Shown here: one piece after another, positions 9,213 through 18,219 of the stretch | Layout: the number at the start of each line of letters is the position of its first letter | Numbering within the stretch: position 1 is the stretch's first letter | Source: Actinomycetes bacterium | GTDB taxonomy: Bacteria; Actinomycetota; Acidimicrobiia; Acidimicrobiales; RAAP-2 | Direction of reading: 5' to 3' | Assembly: GCA_021799615.1 (NCBI GenBank) | Contig: JAJZAC010000003.1 | Location: 1-58,030, forward strand | DNA: 58,030 nucleotides | The notes under the pieces: model-generated | The model's database searches: none | What the model saw: the letters and a program-made list of their open reading frames with translations, nothing else | What the model was told of the DNA's origin: nothing | Program-made: the position numbers and the translations under genes

Positions 9213-9247
9213 GCGCCCGTCCAGCGGGCAGCGACGAGGAGGCGGCA

Positions 9248-10099
9248 ATGGCGCGGGTACGGACTCGGGCATCCAAGGGTTCGGCGGGGATGGCTCGGGG
9301 GTTCGCCCGCCTGGAGCGCGAATTCGGGACGCCGCAGCCCGGTCCCGCCGCCGCCGTCCCACCCGGCTGGACCTTCTTCCAGGGCAACTGGTGGCAGTGG
9401 TCCGGCTCCCAGTGGGCCTACGTGCCGGCCGGGCCACCCCAGACGCGGCCGGCCGTCAGCGACGCCCGGCCGTTCATCGCCACCGAGGTCTACAACAAGG
9501 TCGGCGTGCTGTCGGGCATCGCACTGGTCAGCGGGGCTCTGGCCGCACTGCTCCACCTGCCGTTGGGCGGCGCGATGGTGCTCGTCCTGGCCGCGTTCGT
9601 CGTGGGGCTGGTCGGCATCTTCACCCCGCGGCAGGCGGCGGTGCTCGCCCCGATCTACGCCGTCCTCGAAGGGGCCGCCCTCGGCTCCCTGTCGCGCGCC
9701 ATCGAGACCCAGAGCCACGGCGTGGTCGCGCTGTCGATCGTCGCCACCGGGGCCATCTTCCTCGGCACTCTCGTCGCCTACCGGACGGGCCTGGTGCGGG
9801 TGGGGCGCACGTTCGTCATCGCCACCGTGGTGGCCGGGTGGGGGCTGCTCGCCGTGATGCTCGGCGTCATGGCCGGGCTCGCGGTTCCCGGCCTCGGCGC
9901 GGACGCCACCCGCGTCATCGTCTTCGGCGTCCTCTACCTGCTCGTCGGCACCATGGACCTCTTCGTCGACTTCGAGATGGTCGCCCGGGCAGAACGCGCC
10001 GGGGTGTCGGCCGAGGGCGAGTGGTACGCGGCGTTTCTGATCATGTTCGCCCTCGTCATGGTCTACCTGGCACTCCTGCGGATCCTCGGCCGGCGGTGA
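9248..10099 (+). CDS. Bax inhibitor-1/YccA family integral membrane protein
   Basis: A 283-residue protein. The first 75 residues are soluble and Trp/Gly-rich (GWTFFQGNWWQWSGSQWAYV). Seven hydrophobic helices follow from about residue 85 to the end. The hallmark of the family is the helix bearing DLFVDFEMV near residue 240. This corresponds to the actinobacterial YccA branch of the BI-1 superfamily, thought to form pH-sensitive calcium leak channels or regulate membrane proteases. Its own promoter and GAGGAGG Shine-Dalgarno indicate a separate unit. Confidence 0.85.
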   Translation: MARVRTRASKGSAGMARGFARLEREFGTPQPGPAAAVPPGWTFFQGNWWQWSGSQWAYVPAGPPQTRPAVSDARPFIATEVYNKVGVLSGIALVSGALAALLHLPLGGAMVLVLAAFVVGLVGIFTPRQAAVLAPIYAVLEGAALGSLSRAIETQSHGVVALSIVATGAIFLGTLVAYRTGLVRVGRTFVIATVVAGWGLLAVMLGVMAGLAVPGLGADATRVIVFGVLYLLVGTMDLFVDFEMVARAERAGVSAEGEWYAAFLIMFALVMVYLALLRILGRR

Positions 10100-10152
10100 C
10101 CGCCGCGGGCCACCTCCGGGTGACGCGCTCCGGGGGACGCGGGCACCGGTCG

Positions 10153-10482
10153 CTACCCGCGCACCACCGAGAGCACCGCGTCCCGCGCGTCACCCGCCGC
10201 ACCCAGGTGGACGGTGACGTGCATGGTGTCGAGCATCTGGCGCATGCCACCGCCCATGTGGTTCGCGACGACGGTGTCGACCTGGTGCTCGCGCAGGAAC
10301 CCGGCCACCCTGGCGTGGTGCCGGGCGTCGCTCCCGGCGTCGTGCAGGGAGTCCCACCCCACGTCGTGCTCCTCCCAACCGACGATGTGCTCACCCTCGA
10401 CCGTCACCAGCGCCACACGCGCCGCCCTGCCCCACCGGGGATCCACAGCTCCACCGCCGGCCACGGGAACGCACACGATCAT
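10153..10482 (-). CDS. Dinitrogenase iron-molybdenum cofactor family protein (NifX/NafY-like)
   Basis: A 109-residue single-domain protein of the PF02579 fold: start MIVCVPVAGGG, a middle HARVAGFLREHQVDTVVANHMGGGM, and an end LGAAGDARDAVLSV. Family members bind Fe-S or Fe-Mo clusters. Stand-alone versions occur widely without nitrogen fixation, and no nif gene is here, so the role is unknown. GGAAGGA lies 8 bases upstream of the ATG at 10482. A longer reading from 10512 lacks such a site. Confidence 0.75.
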   Translation of the reverse strand: MIVCVPVAGGGAVDPRWGRAARVALVTVEGEHIVGWEEHDVGWDSLHDAGSDARHHARVAGFLREHQVDTVVANHMGGGMRQMLDTMHVTVHLGAAGDARDAVLSVVRG

Positions 10483-10587
10483 GGCTTCGGTCCTTCCGCT
10501 TCGTCGACGCATTGTCGGCCCTGCGACGACGGTACCCCCGTGCGGCCACCCAACGCATCCGGCAACGACCGCCGGTCGAGGCCGCGG

Positions 10588-11210
10588 TCAGAGGGCCTGG
10601 CTCCGTCGACGGGTGAAGACGATGGGCAGGATGATCAACGCGATAGCGGATGCCCACATCAGGGCGAGGGCCAGCCACGCGAGCCAGTCCCGGGTCCACC
10701 AGGGGAACGCGCCGCCCACGGCGATGCGGCTCTGGGCATCGGGGCCGGTGCGTGCCGCGATCCGGTAGGTGCCGGGCACGGTCCATCGAATGTGGCGACG
10801 CCCGAGCCTCCCGTCGGACCGGTCATGTAGGTCGGACCGTCGACCGGATCGGCGGTGACGGCGCTCCCGCCAGGACCCGTCACCTCGACGGTGAAAGGGT
10901 GGAGCTGGCCATGGCAGTCCGGATCATCGAGGCAGGCGGTGCCCTCCGAGTACACGTGGTACGTGCCCGGATGGTCGATGCGGTGCGTGACGGCGCCGGG
11001 TACGTCGGCACGGGCGAAACCCGGGGCCTGGTTGCTCACGGCCTGGGCGGCACCGAGTTGTACGCCCAGAGCTACCCCGAGACCGCCGACGAACACCAGG
11101 GCTGCGACCACATACCGGGAGCGGTGCGGTCCGGTCGGTCGTTGCCTCGGACCTTCGACCTCGCTCCGGGGGTGCCGGATTGCCAGTTCGGACCACCTGC
11201 CTTTCCTCAT
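10588..11210 (-). pseudogene. Membrane-anchored protein interrupted by a frameshift
   Basis: The N-terminal frame (from ATG 11210) gives a basic start, one TM helix (YVVAALVFVGGLGVALGV) and an extracytoplasmic region with two Cys (TACLDDPDC) and beta-rich repeats. The frame then derails near 10780-10810. In the neighbouring frame the protein resumes with WTVPGTYRIAARTG and ends with a second TM helix (WLALALMWASAIALIILPIV) and a basic tail at 10588. Restoring one base joins the two halves into one protein of about 207 residues. This is either a true inactivation or an assembly error. Function is unknown. Confidence 0.65.
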
Positions 11211-11380
11211 GAGACCACGCAGATCGGGGCCCGGGAAGGGTCGGCGGTCCCGTGACGACGCCGGGTCCGGCCCTGGACGAGTGATTCCACGGCATCGTTG
11301 CTCGCCAGCGGTCCGGCCCGGACACCGGGGGCGCCGCGGTCCCCACCTGCGACCCCGCCCGGCCGTAGCCTCGTGTTCCG

Positions 11381-12031
11381 ATGGGCACGCCCGCACCGAC
11401 ACGCCCCGAGCCCCGATGGCCGGCCATGATCGCCCTGGCGGTCGCCGTCGTCTTCTACGTCGTACTACCCGACACCCTGACGGCCGGGCCGCGATGGCTG
11501 GTGCCCGCCCTCGAGGCGGCCCTGGCGATCCCGTTGCTCATCGGGCACCGCCTGGGCCGCATCGGCGAGCGCCCGGGGTGGCGTCTGCTCGCCGTGGCCG
11601 TCATCGCGCTGGTCAACCTGGCCAACGTGATCTCGGTGGGACTGCTCGTGTCCCACATCCTCGGCAGCGCCCCGACCAAGGGCAAGCAGCTCTTGTACTC
11701 GGCGGTGGCCATCTGGATCACGAACGTGATCGTCTTCGGCCTGTGGTTCTGGGAGCTCGACCGGGGGGGCCCGGCGGCACGGGGCACGCCGGCCGAGCGC
11801 CACCCGGACTTCCAGTTCCCGCAGATGCTCGCCCCCGAGCTGTCGCCGCCGGCGTGGCACCCCACGATGGGGGACTACCTCTACCTCGGCTTCACCAACG
11901 CCACCGCGTTCAGCCCCACCGACGCCATGCCCGTGACGGTCACGGCGAAGTCGCTGATGACCATCGAGGCCCTCGTCTCACTGGTGACGGTGGTCGTCAT
12001 CGCCGGCCGCGCCATCAACATCATCTCCTGA
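11381..12031 (+). CDS. Integral membrane protein, DUF1345-like
   Basis: A 216-residue protein with about five TM helices (residues 15-30, 40-57, 70-95, 105-125 and 190-212). A conserved loop YLYLGFTNATAFSPTDAMPV precedes the last helices. The pattern resembles DUF1345-type membrane proteins; some relatives are annotated as ion-channel-like. TAGCCT lies 9 bases before the ATG, consistent with a leaderless mRNA. No function can be given. Confidence 0.7.
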   Translation: MGTPAPTRPEPRWPAMIALAVAVVFYVVLPDTLTAGPRWLVPALEAALAIPLLIGHRLGRIGERPGWRLLAVAVIALVNLANVISVGLLVSHILGSAPTKGKQLLYSAVAIWITNVIVFGLWFWELDRGGPAARGTPAERHPDFQFPQMLAPELSPPAWHPTMGDYLYLGFTNATAFSPTDAMPVTVTAKSLMTIEALVSLVTVVVIAGRAINIIS

Positions 12032-12161
12032 GGTCCACCGGCGGGCTCTGGCACGATGGACCGGTGCACGGACCGGTAGCAGCCACCGGCGGCGGCGGCG
12101 GGCGGCGACCGCACGCGGACCGGCAGTTCCCGGGCGACCGGGCCGGACGTGTCGGTCCCTG

Positions 12162-13022
12162 ATGCCCGCCGCGCTCGTCGTGGGTCACGGCCGGGTGGGC
12201 GCCATCCTCGCCGGGCTGTTGGCCGCAGCCGGCTGGCAGGTCACCGGCATCCGTCGGCACCCGGACGGTCGCCACGTGCCCGGTGTCACCGTCCACGCCG
12301 GCGACGTGACCCGGCCATCGCGCTGGCCGGCGATCCCCGACCACCTGGATGCCGTCTTCTACCTGGTGGGTGGTGGCCACGGCGGCGAAGCGGCCCACCG
12401 GGCCGCCTACGTGGACGGTCTGGTCGCCACCCTCGACGAGCTGGTGCGCCGCAGCGTCGGGCTTGGTCGCCTGCTCCTGGCGTCGAGCACGGCCGTCTAC
12501 GGCCAGCGCGACGGTTCCTGGGTGGACGAGGGCTCGCCCACCGACCCCCCCGACGTCCGAGGCGCCATCCTCCTCGAGGCGGAGGGCGTCGCCCGCGGGG
12601 GGCCGGCTCCCGCCGTCTCGGTCCGGCTGGGCGGCATCTACGGACCCACTCCCGGCCGGCTGGTGGAGCAGGTCCGCCGCGGCCAGGCCACGGTGGGGAC
12701 GGCGTCGGCCGAGCACACCAACAGGATCCACGTCGCCGACGCGGCCCGGGCGCTGGCCCACCTGGCCTCCGGCACCGGCCCGGCGCCGTGCTACCTCGCC
12801 GTCGACGACCGGCCCGCCCCCCGGGCCGAGGTGCTGCGGTGGCTGGCGACGACGCTGGGCGCGCCACCGCCGCCGGTGGACCCCGGCCGGCCGCCGCCCC
12901 GGTCGGACAAACGGTGCGCCAATGCCCGCCTGCGGGCCAGCGGTTTCCGCGTCGCCTACCCGTCGTTCGCCGAGGGCTACCGCGCCGTGCTGGGTCTGTC
13001 CGGCACCGCGCCCGGGGGATGA
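12162..13022 (+). CDS. NAD(P)-binding nucleoside-sugar epimerase/dehydratase-like protein
   Basis: A 286-residue protein starting with a Rossmann motif, VVGHGRVGAILAGLL, of the extended SDR type. SSTAVYG (about residue 110) supplies the Ser and Tyr, but the expected YxxxK Lys is not seen; the region reads VYGQRDGSW. RLGGIYGP (about 155) is typical of the YeeZ/NAD-epimerase group. The start overlaps a short upstream ORF (TGATG), and the stop overlaps an in-frame ATG of the next gene. The substrate is unknown. Loss of the YxxxK motif suggests an atypical or binding role, as in YeeZ-like proteins. Confidence 0.75.
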   Translation: MPAALVVGHGRVGAILAGLLAAAGWQVTGIRRHPDGRHVPGVTVHAGDVTRPSRWPAIPDHLDAVFYLVGGGHGGEAAHRAAYVDGLVATLDELVRRSVGLGRLLLASSTAVYGQRDGSWVDEGSPTDPPDVRGAILLEAEGVARGGPAPAVSVRLGGIYGPTPGRLVEQVRRGQATVGTASAEHTNRIHVADAARALAHLASGTGPAPCYLAVDDRPAPRAEVLRWLATTLGAPPPPVDPGRPPPRSDKRCANARLRASGFRVAYPSFAEGYRAVLGLSGTAPGG

Positions 13023-13084
13023 CCGGCGGAGCGCACGGCGGCCGCCGTGTTGCCAGGCGGCGGACCGGCTCCTACGGTGGGGCC

Positions 13085-14491
13085 GTGGGCAGGCCACCGA
13101 TCCTCTCGTTCCTCGGTGCGGCAGGGACCGTGACCGGGAGCCGGTTCCTGGTGGAGACAGACGGCGCCCGCGTGCTCGTCGACTGCGGGCTGTTCCAGGG
13201 CCTGCGGGAGCTCCGCCAGCGCAACTGGGGGCCGTTCCCCGTCGACCCCGCGTCGATCGACGCCGTCGTCCTCACCCACGCCCACGTCGACCACTGCGGC
13301 TACCTGCCGGCGCTGGCTCGCGACGGATTCTCCGGGCCGGTGGTGTGCACACCGGCGACCGCCGAGCTGGCGTCGATCGTCCTTCGCGATGCCGCCCACC
13401 TCCAAGAGGAGGAGGCCGGCTACGCCAACGCCCGGGGCTTCTCCAAACACCAGCCGGCGTTGCCGCTCTATACCCGGGACGACGCCGAACACGCCCTGGA
13501 CCTGTTCCGGCCGGTGCCCTTCGGGACGACCACCGACGTGGCACCGGGGATCCGGGCCGAGCTCCAGCCGGCCGGCCACATCATCGGCTCTGCCTGCGCC
13601 CTGGTGACCGTCGACGGCGCCGCGCCCCGCCGGATCTTCTTCAGCGGCGACGTGGGGCGCCCGTCCCACCCGATCCTGGTGCCGCCGGCCACGCCCCCGG
13701 CCGCCGACGTCGTCGTCGTCGAGTCCACCTACGGCGACCGCACCCACGAACCCGAGGATGTCGCCCTCGACCGGATGGCCGCCGCCATCGAGCGCAGCGC
13801 CCGCCAGGGGGGCTCCGTCGTGATCCCGTCGTTCGCCGTCGACCGGACCGAGGTGCTGCTGGTGGCACTGGGGAAGCTGGTTCGGGAAGGCCGGATCCCC
13901 CGCCTCCCCGTCTATGCCGACAGCCCCATGGCACTCGCCGTGCTCGACGTGTACCGGCGGGCGCTCGCCGAGCACGACCCGGACGTCCGTCCGCTGGCCG
14001 GCGACGACGACCCCTTCGACGCCGCCGGCGAGCTCCACGAGCTGCACACGCCCGAGGAATCGCGGTCGCTGAACGACCTCGGCTTCCCGTCGATCATCGT
14101 GTCCGCGTCGGGCATGGCCACGGGCGGTCGCGTGCTGCACCACCTGGCCCGGTGCCTCCCCGACCCGCGCTCGACCGTGATCCTCCCGGGGTACCAGGCC
14201 GACGGGACCCGCGGTCGCCAGCTGGCCGACGGCGCCCATACCGTGAAGATGCTCGGCCGCTACGTACCGGTCCGGGCCCGTGTCGTCGAGCTGGGAGCGT
14301 TCTCCGTCCACGCCGACGCCGCCGAGCTGGAGGCGTGGCTCCGCCCGGTGCCGGCGCCGGAGACCGCCTACGTGGTCCATGGCGAGCCCCGGGCCTCGCA
14401 GGCGCTCGCCGGCCGGCTGGGCGACGCCCTCGGCTGGAACGCGGTGGTCCCGACCCAGGGGGAGCGGGTGCGGGTGGACCGGGGAGCATGA
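13085..14491 (+). CDS. Metallo-beta-lactamase fold exonuclease (beta-CASP RNase family)
   Basis: A 468-residue protein of the YSH1/RNase J-like beta-CASP group. It has SFLGAAGTVTGS near the start, motif 2 THAHVDHCG (about residue 62), motif 3 AGHIIGSA (about 163), motif 4 FFSGDVG (about 182), and beta-CASP and C-terminal motifs including SVHADA and VVHGEP. It is predicted to be a zinc-dependent RNA nuclease. TACGGT at 13073-13078 followed by 6 bases and GTG supports a leaderless start at 13085. The alternative ATG at 13019, overlapping the upstream stop, would add 22 residues of poor quality. Confidence 0.85.
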   Translation: MGRPPILSFLGAAGTVTGSRFLVETDGARVLVDCGLFQGLRELRQRNWGPFPVDPASIDAVVLTHAHVDHCGYLPALARDGFSGPVVCTPATAELASIVLRDAAHLQEEEAGYANARGFSKHQPALPLYTRDDAEHALDLFRPVPFGTTTDVAPGIRAELQPAGHIIGSACALVTVDGAAPRRIFFSGDVGRPSHPILVPPATPPAADVVVVESTYGDRTHEPEDVALDRMAAAIERSARQGGSVVIPSFAVDRTEVLLVALGKLVREGRIPRLPVYADSPMALAVLDVYRRALAEHDPDVRPLAGDDDPFDAAGELHELHTPEESRSLNDLGFPSIIVSASGMATGGRVLHHLARCLPDPRSTVILPGYQADGTRGRQLADGAHTVKMLGRYVPVRARVVELGAFSVHADAAELEAWLRPVPAPETAYVVHGEPRASQALAGRLGDALGWNAVVPTQGERVRVDRGA

Positions 14492-15168
14492 CCGACGTCA
14501 CCGCCCGCTCCGGCCGGCCGGCGCGCGCCGAACGACCGGGGGACGACGCCGCCGCACGGCCGGCCCTCGCCGTGGGCGTCATGGGGTCGGCCAGCGGGGA
14601 GATCGACCCCGGTGTGGCCGAGCTGGCTCGGGTGCTCGGCGGCGCCATCGCCAGGGCGGGGTGCACCCTCGTCACCGGCGCCTGCCCGGGGCTCCCCCAA
14701 CAGGCCGTGCTGGGCGCGTCGACCGAGGGGGGTCTGGTGCTCGGCATCTCCCCGGCACTGTCGGAGCAGGAGCACGTGGACCGCTACGGCTCGCCCACCG
14801 AGGGCTTCGACGCCCTCATCTACACGGGATCGGGTCTGATGGGCCGCGAAGTGGTGAACATCCGCTCGTCGGACATCGTGGTCATCGTCGGCGGGCACTC
14901 GGGCACGCTCGGCGAGTTCGCCATCGCCTACGACGAGGGCCGCCTCATCGGCGTGCTCGGCGGCACGGGCGGCGTGGCCGACCTGGTCGACGACCTGGTG
15001 CCCCGGCTGGCCAAGGAGACGGGTGCGAAGGTCCTGTTCGACGACGACCCCGTCCGGCTCGTCGACCGCCTGGTCGACTACTACCGCACGGTCCACTTCC
15101 GCCGGCCCCACTCCCTCTACGGCGGGGCCGACCACGAGGCCGGCGTGGTGCCCCCCACCCCGGCCTGA
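14488..15168 (+). CDS. LOG/TIGR00725-like SLOG-fold protein
   Basis: A 226-residue protein with about 30 disordered residues, then a Rossmann-like SLOG fold. It has VGVMGSASG (about residue 31), TGACPGLPQ (about 65), and the phosphate-binding motif GGHSGTLGEFAIAY (about 140), matching the GGxxGTxxE signature of lysine-decarboxylase-like/LOG proteins. LOG enzymes release cytokinin-type bases from nucleotides; the TIGR00725 branch is uncharacterised. It overlaps the RNase-like gene by 4 bases (ATGA), so the products are made together, which hints at nucleotide or RNA-fragment salvage. Confidence 0.8.
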   Translation: MTDVTARSGRPARAERPGDDAAARPALAVGVMGSASGEIDPGVAELARVLGGAIARAGCTLVTGACPGLPQQAVLGASTEGGLVLGISPALSEQEHVDRYGSPTEGFDALIYTGSGLMGREVVNIRSSDIVVIVGGHSGTLGEFAIAYDEGRLIGVLGGTGGVADLVDDLVPRLAKETGAKVLFDDDPVRLVDRLVDYYRTVHFRRPHSLYGGADHEAGVVPPTPA

Positions 15169-15265
15169 TCCCGCCCCGCCCCGGCCCACCAACCCGACCG
15201 CGCGCCACACGGCACCAGGCGTACACTTCGCGCCGGGGCACCTCCGGAGCGAAGCGAGGTGGACG

Positions 15266-15838
15266 ATGGACCGCACGTCGGGGAACGTCGGACTGGGGAG
15301 TGCCGGGCGGCTGCGGGCCGCGGCGGTCGCACTCTGCGCGGTCGCCGCGCTGGGAGCTGCCGCGTGCAGCTCGTCGGCGACCAGCCAGAACGCCCCAGCC
15401 GGCTCGGCGTCGCCGACCACCGCCGCCAGTGCGACGTCGGGGGGGACGGTGGACACCGCCACCACCAGCCTCGGCCGGGTCCTGGTGGACGCCAGCGGGC
15501 ACACGCTCTACCTGCTCACCGCCGACTCGGCGACGTCGAGCGTGTGCACCGGCAGCTGTGCCGGCGTCTGGCCGCCGCTCACCGTCACGGGCAGTCCGAC
15601 GGCGGGCCCGGGGGTGGACGGGTCGAAGCTCGCCACCATCACCCTGGCCGGAGGGACGAAGCAGGTGACGTACGCCGGCCATCCCCTGTACACCTACGCC
15701 GGCGACGCCGCCGCCGGGGACGTGGGGGGCCAGGGCATCCACTCGTTCGGCGGCACGTGGGAGGCGCTCACACCCTCGGGTGCCCCGGTGACGGCGGCGT
15801 CCTCACCCACCACCACGGCGGCGTCCTCCGGCTACTGA
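15266..15838 (+). CDS. Lipoprotein with secreted repeats (COG4315/Lipoprotein_15)
   Basis: A 190-residue lipoprotein: basic start, hydrophobic stretch and lipobox LGAAAC (Cys near residue 34), then a Ser/Thr/Ala-rich linker. Two repeats follow, GRVLVDASGHTLYLLTAD...CTGSCAGVWPPL and KQVTYAGHPLYTYAGDAA, the pattern of the COG4315 family. Such proteins are extracytoplasmic and of unknown function; two conserved Cys may form a disulphide. TACACT near 15221 is a likely -10. Confidence 0.85.
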   Translation: MDRTSGNVGLGSAGRLRAAAVALCAVAALGAAACSSSATSQNAPAGSASPTTAASATSGGTVDTATTSLGRVLVDASGHTLYLLTADSATSSVCTGSCAGVWPPLTVTGSPTAGPGVDGSKLATITLAGGTKQVTYAGHPLYTYAGDAAAGDVGGQGIHSFGGTWEALTPSGAPVTAASSPTTTAASSGY

Positions 15839-15913
15839 TCCGGGGGTCCGGCCCCACGGCGCCGTCGCCCGACGGGGCTGTAGGACGACCGGCTGTGTGT
15901 CGATACTCCCTAC

Positions 15914-17404
15914 GTGCAGTTCAACGTGCCGGCCACCCGCCACGACCTGGCCCGCGAGGCAGTCGCCACCGGCTTCGCCAGCCAGCTGGTCTGCATCCCC
16001 GTCCTCGTCTCCGTCCTCCTCCAGCATGACCGGCCCGTCCGGTGGTGGGAGCTGGGAGCCGGTGCCGGCCTCGCCGTGACCAGCTTGGCCATCCTGGTCG
16101 CGGTGATCGCCACCCGGCCGGCGTCCGACTACTCCTCGATCAGCCCCGAGCTCAGCGTCGCGCTCACCATGATGCCGCTGGTCGGCCTGTGCTTCGTCCA
16201 GCTCGCCTCGCCGCACCCCGACCTCTACGTGCCGGTCGTCGTCATCGGCGCGCTCTACCTGGCGCTCATCGGCGACCGGGGCATGCGCACCACCGGCGCC
16301 GTGATCGGCGTCGCCCTGGTGGCCGGCTGCGCGTGGGCCAGCCACGACCGCGGGGCCGCCTTCGCCACGACGGTCCTGGTCGGTGGAGGTGCCGTGGTCG
16401 CCGTCGCCTGGATGGCCTCCCACGCCACGCGGTCCATCATCATGTCCCTCGGCTCGGACGAGGACCGGGCCCGCCTGTCGAGCGCGCTGGCCGGCGCCGA
16501 GTCGTTCGCCGGTGGGCTCGAGGCCGCCCTGCCGCTGGTGCCGGGTGTGCTCGCCACCGACCGGGTCGTCGTGGTCGGCCGTGACGCCACCCAGGACTCG
16601 ACCCGGTGCATGGCCTGGTGGGAGCACACCGGCGGGGTCGAGACGCTGGTCCTCGACCCCCCGGTGGACGAGCACGCGCCCGAGCTGACGGATCCCCGGT
16701 TGGCACCGGCCCTCGATGCCGGCGAGGTGGTCGTCGACGGGGACCGGTGCATCGTGCCCATCGGCTACGACGGCAACCTCGCCCTGGCCCTCGTCCTCGA
16801 CCACCACGCCGTGCCGGGGGAGAGCCCGGCCGCCGTCCGGGCGGCCGCCGACGTACTGGCCACCTCGTTCCTCCGCCACAGCGCCCGGGTGGCGTTCGTC
16901 GCCGGGCTGCGCCACGAGAGCAGGACCGACGCGCTCACCGGGCTGGCCAACCGCCGCACGTTGACCGAGCGCCTCGCCCTCGAGCTGGCCCGTGCCGGCC
17001 GGTCGGGCCGCCCTCTGGCGCTGGCCATGGTCGATCTCGACCACTTCAAGTCCTCCAACGACGCCCACGGCCACGTGGCCGGCGACACCGTGCTCCGCAC
17101 CGTCGCCGCCGTCCTCGCGTCGCACGTGCGGGCCCAGGACCTGGCCGCCCGCTACGGCGGGGAGGAGTTCTGCCTCCTCCTCCCCGAGACGGGTGAACGG
17201 GGGGCGACGGCCGTCCTCGAGAGCCTGCGCGCCGCCGTGGCCGCCACCACCGAGGGTGCCGTGACCTTCTCGGCCGGTGTGGCGGTGTGGGACCGGCTGG
17301 AAGAGGGCCGGGACCTCGTCGCACGGGCCGACGCCGCCCTCTACCGGGCCAAGCAGGAGGGCCGGGACCGGGTGGCCGTGCACGAGGCCGCACCCGGGCA
17401 CTAG
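15914..17404 (+). CDS. Membrane diguanylate cyclase (GGDEF)
   Basis: A 496-residue protein with about six TM helices in the first 180 residues, a GAF-like region (about 200-330), and a GGDEF domain (about 335-490). The active site reads RYGGEEF, a functional variant. The RxxD inhibitory site (RAQD) lies five residues upstream, so product feedback by cyclic-di-GMP is expected. The Mg-binding segment is MVDLDHFKSSND. No EAL domain follows. GATACT six bases before GTG suggests a leaderless start. The signal sensed is unknown. Confidence 0.87.
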   Translation: MQFNVPATRHDLAREAVATGFASQLVCIPVLVSVLLQHDRPVRWWELGAGAGLAVTSLAILVAVIATRPASDYSSISPELSVALTMMPLVGLCFVQLASPHPDLYVPVVVIGALYLALIGDRGMRTTGAVIGVALVAGCAWASHDRGAAFATTVLVGGGAVVAVAWMASHATRSIIMSLGSDEDRARLSSALAGAESFAGGLEAALPLVPGVLATDRVVVVGRDATQDSTRCMAWWEHTGGVETLVLDPPVDEHAPELTDPRLAPALDAGEVVVDGDRCIVPIGYDGNLALALVLDHHAVPGESPAAVRAAADVLATSFLRHSARVAFVAGLRHESRTDALTGLANRRTLTERLALELARAGRSGRPLALAMVDLDHFKSSNDAHGHVAGDTVLRTVAAVLASHVRAQDLAARYGGEEFCLLLPETGERGATAVLESLRAAVAATTEGAVTFSAGVAVWDRLEEGRDLVARADAALYRAKQEGRDRVAVHEAAPGH

Positions 17405-17413
17405 CCGTCGGGG

Positions 17414-18202
17414 TCAGGCCGCTCCGGCGCCGTCGCGCGCCCAGCGGGCCAGGAGCTGGCGGTAGCGGCGGTCCCAGTCGGCGAAGGTCGCCCGCAGCGC
17501 GGCCCCCGGCCACCCGCCGGGCAGAAGTGGCCCCGGCAACAACGGGTCGGACTGCAGGTGTCGCAGCACGGCGGCGGCGAGCACGAACCCCTGGGCCAGC
17601 GTGTCGAGCCCGGGAGGCGCCGCCTGCAGCTGCCGGTCGAGTGCCGTCGCCCTGGCCGCCCATCCGCCGAGGTCCCACAGGCGTCGGGCCAGGTCCGACG
17701 AGTCAGCCGGGCGGGCGGCGAGCACCTCGACGTGACCGGACGGGACCGACTCCAGGTCGAGCGGGAGGTTGTCGGGGCGGAGCCACACGCCGTCGCGCAG
17801 CTCGGCCAGCCGGGCATGGGCCAGCGCGGCCCGCCGGCCGGCCCGCTCGGGGGCCGGACTGCCGGCGGCCACCACCACCACCAGGTGCCACGCCCCCGAC
17901 CACGGTCCGGACGTTCCCGCCAGCGAGACCTGCTGGCGCCGGCCCCGGGCGTCGAGGTGCCCGGCCAGCCGGTACCGGCCGTCGCCGGCCGTGGTCACCT
18001 CCCCGGCCGCCGCCATGCGGCTCAGGGCGACCCGGGCCCGGTTGCCGCTGATGCCGAACAGGCCGGCCAACCGGACCAGGTGGGACACGGGCAGCTCGGG
18101 CGGATCGGCACCGAGGAGCGTGCTGGCCAGCACGGAACGGGCGGTGAAGGGACGGGCCCCGGCCGGCGGTGTGTTATTACGTTCTTGCGTTATCTGATCC
18201 AT
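17414..18202 (-). CDS. PaaX-family transcriptional regulator
   Basis: A 262-residue protein from ATG 18202. The N-terminal winged helix reads ARSVLASTLLG ... LVRLAGLFGISGNRARVALSRMAAAGEV, typical of PaaX (GntR-like fold), and the C-terminal PaaX domain follows. PaaX represses phenylacetate genes in E. coli and senses phenylacetyl-CoA; paralogues control other acyl-CoA pathways. It is divergent from the fatty acid desaturase, with a shared 13-bp palindrome overlapping its own start codon, so it probably controls both. GGAG lies 11 bases upstream of the ATG. Confidence 0.82.
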   Translation of the reverse strand: MDQITQERNNTPPAGARPFTARSVLASTLLGADPPELPVSHLVRLAGLFGISGNRARVALSRMAAAGEVTTAGDGRYRLAGHLDARGRRQQVSLAGTSGPWSGAWHLVVVVAAGSPAPERAGRRAALAHARLAELRDGVWLRPDNLPLDLESVPSGHVEVLAARPADSSDLARRLWDLGGWAARATALDRQLQAAPPGLDTLAQGFVLAAAVLRHLQSDPLLPGPLLPGGWPGAALRATFADWDRRYRQLLARWARDGAGAA

Positions 18203-18213
18203 ATTAGTAATAT
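18201..18213. promoter_or_regulatory. Palindromic operator with -10 between paaX-like and desaturase genes
   Basis: ATATTAGTAATAT is a perfect 13-bp palindrome in very GC-rich DNA. On the + strand its right arm TAATAT (18208-18213) is a strong -10, six bases before the GTG at 18220. On the other strand it overlaps the paaX-like start (18202). A bound regulator would block both genes. Confidence 0.65.
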
Positions 18214-18219
18214 CTCCGT

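Noticed and set aside
10153-10482. Nitrogen-fixation gene
   Set aside because: The NifX-like fold occurs widely alone; no nif genes are present.
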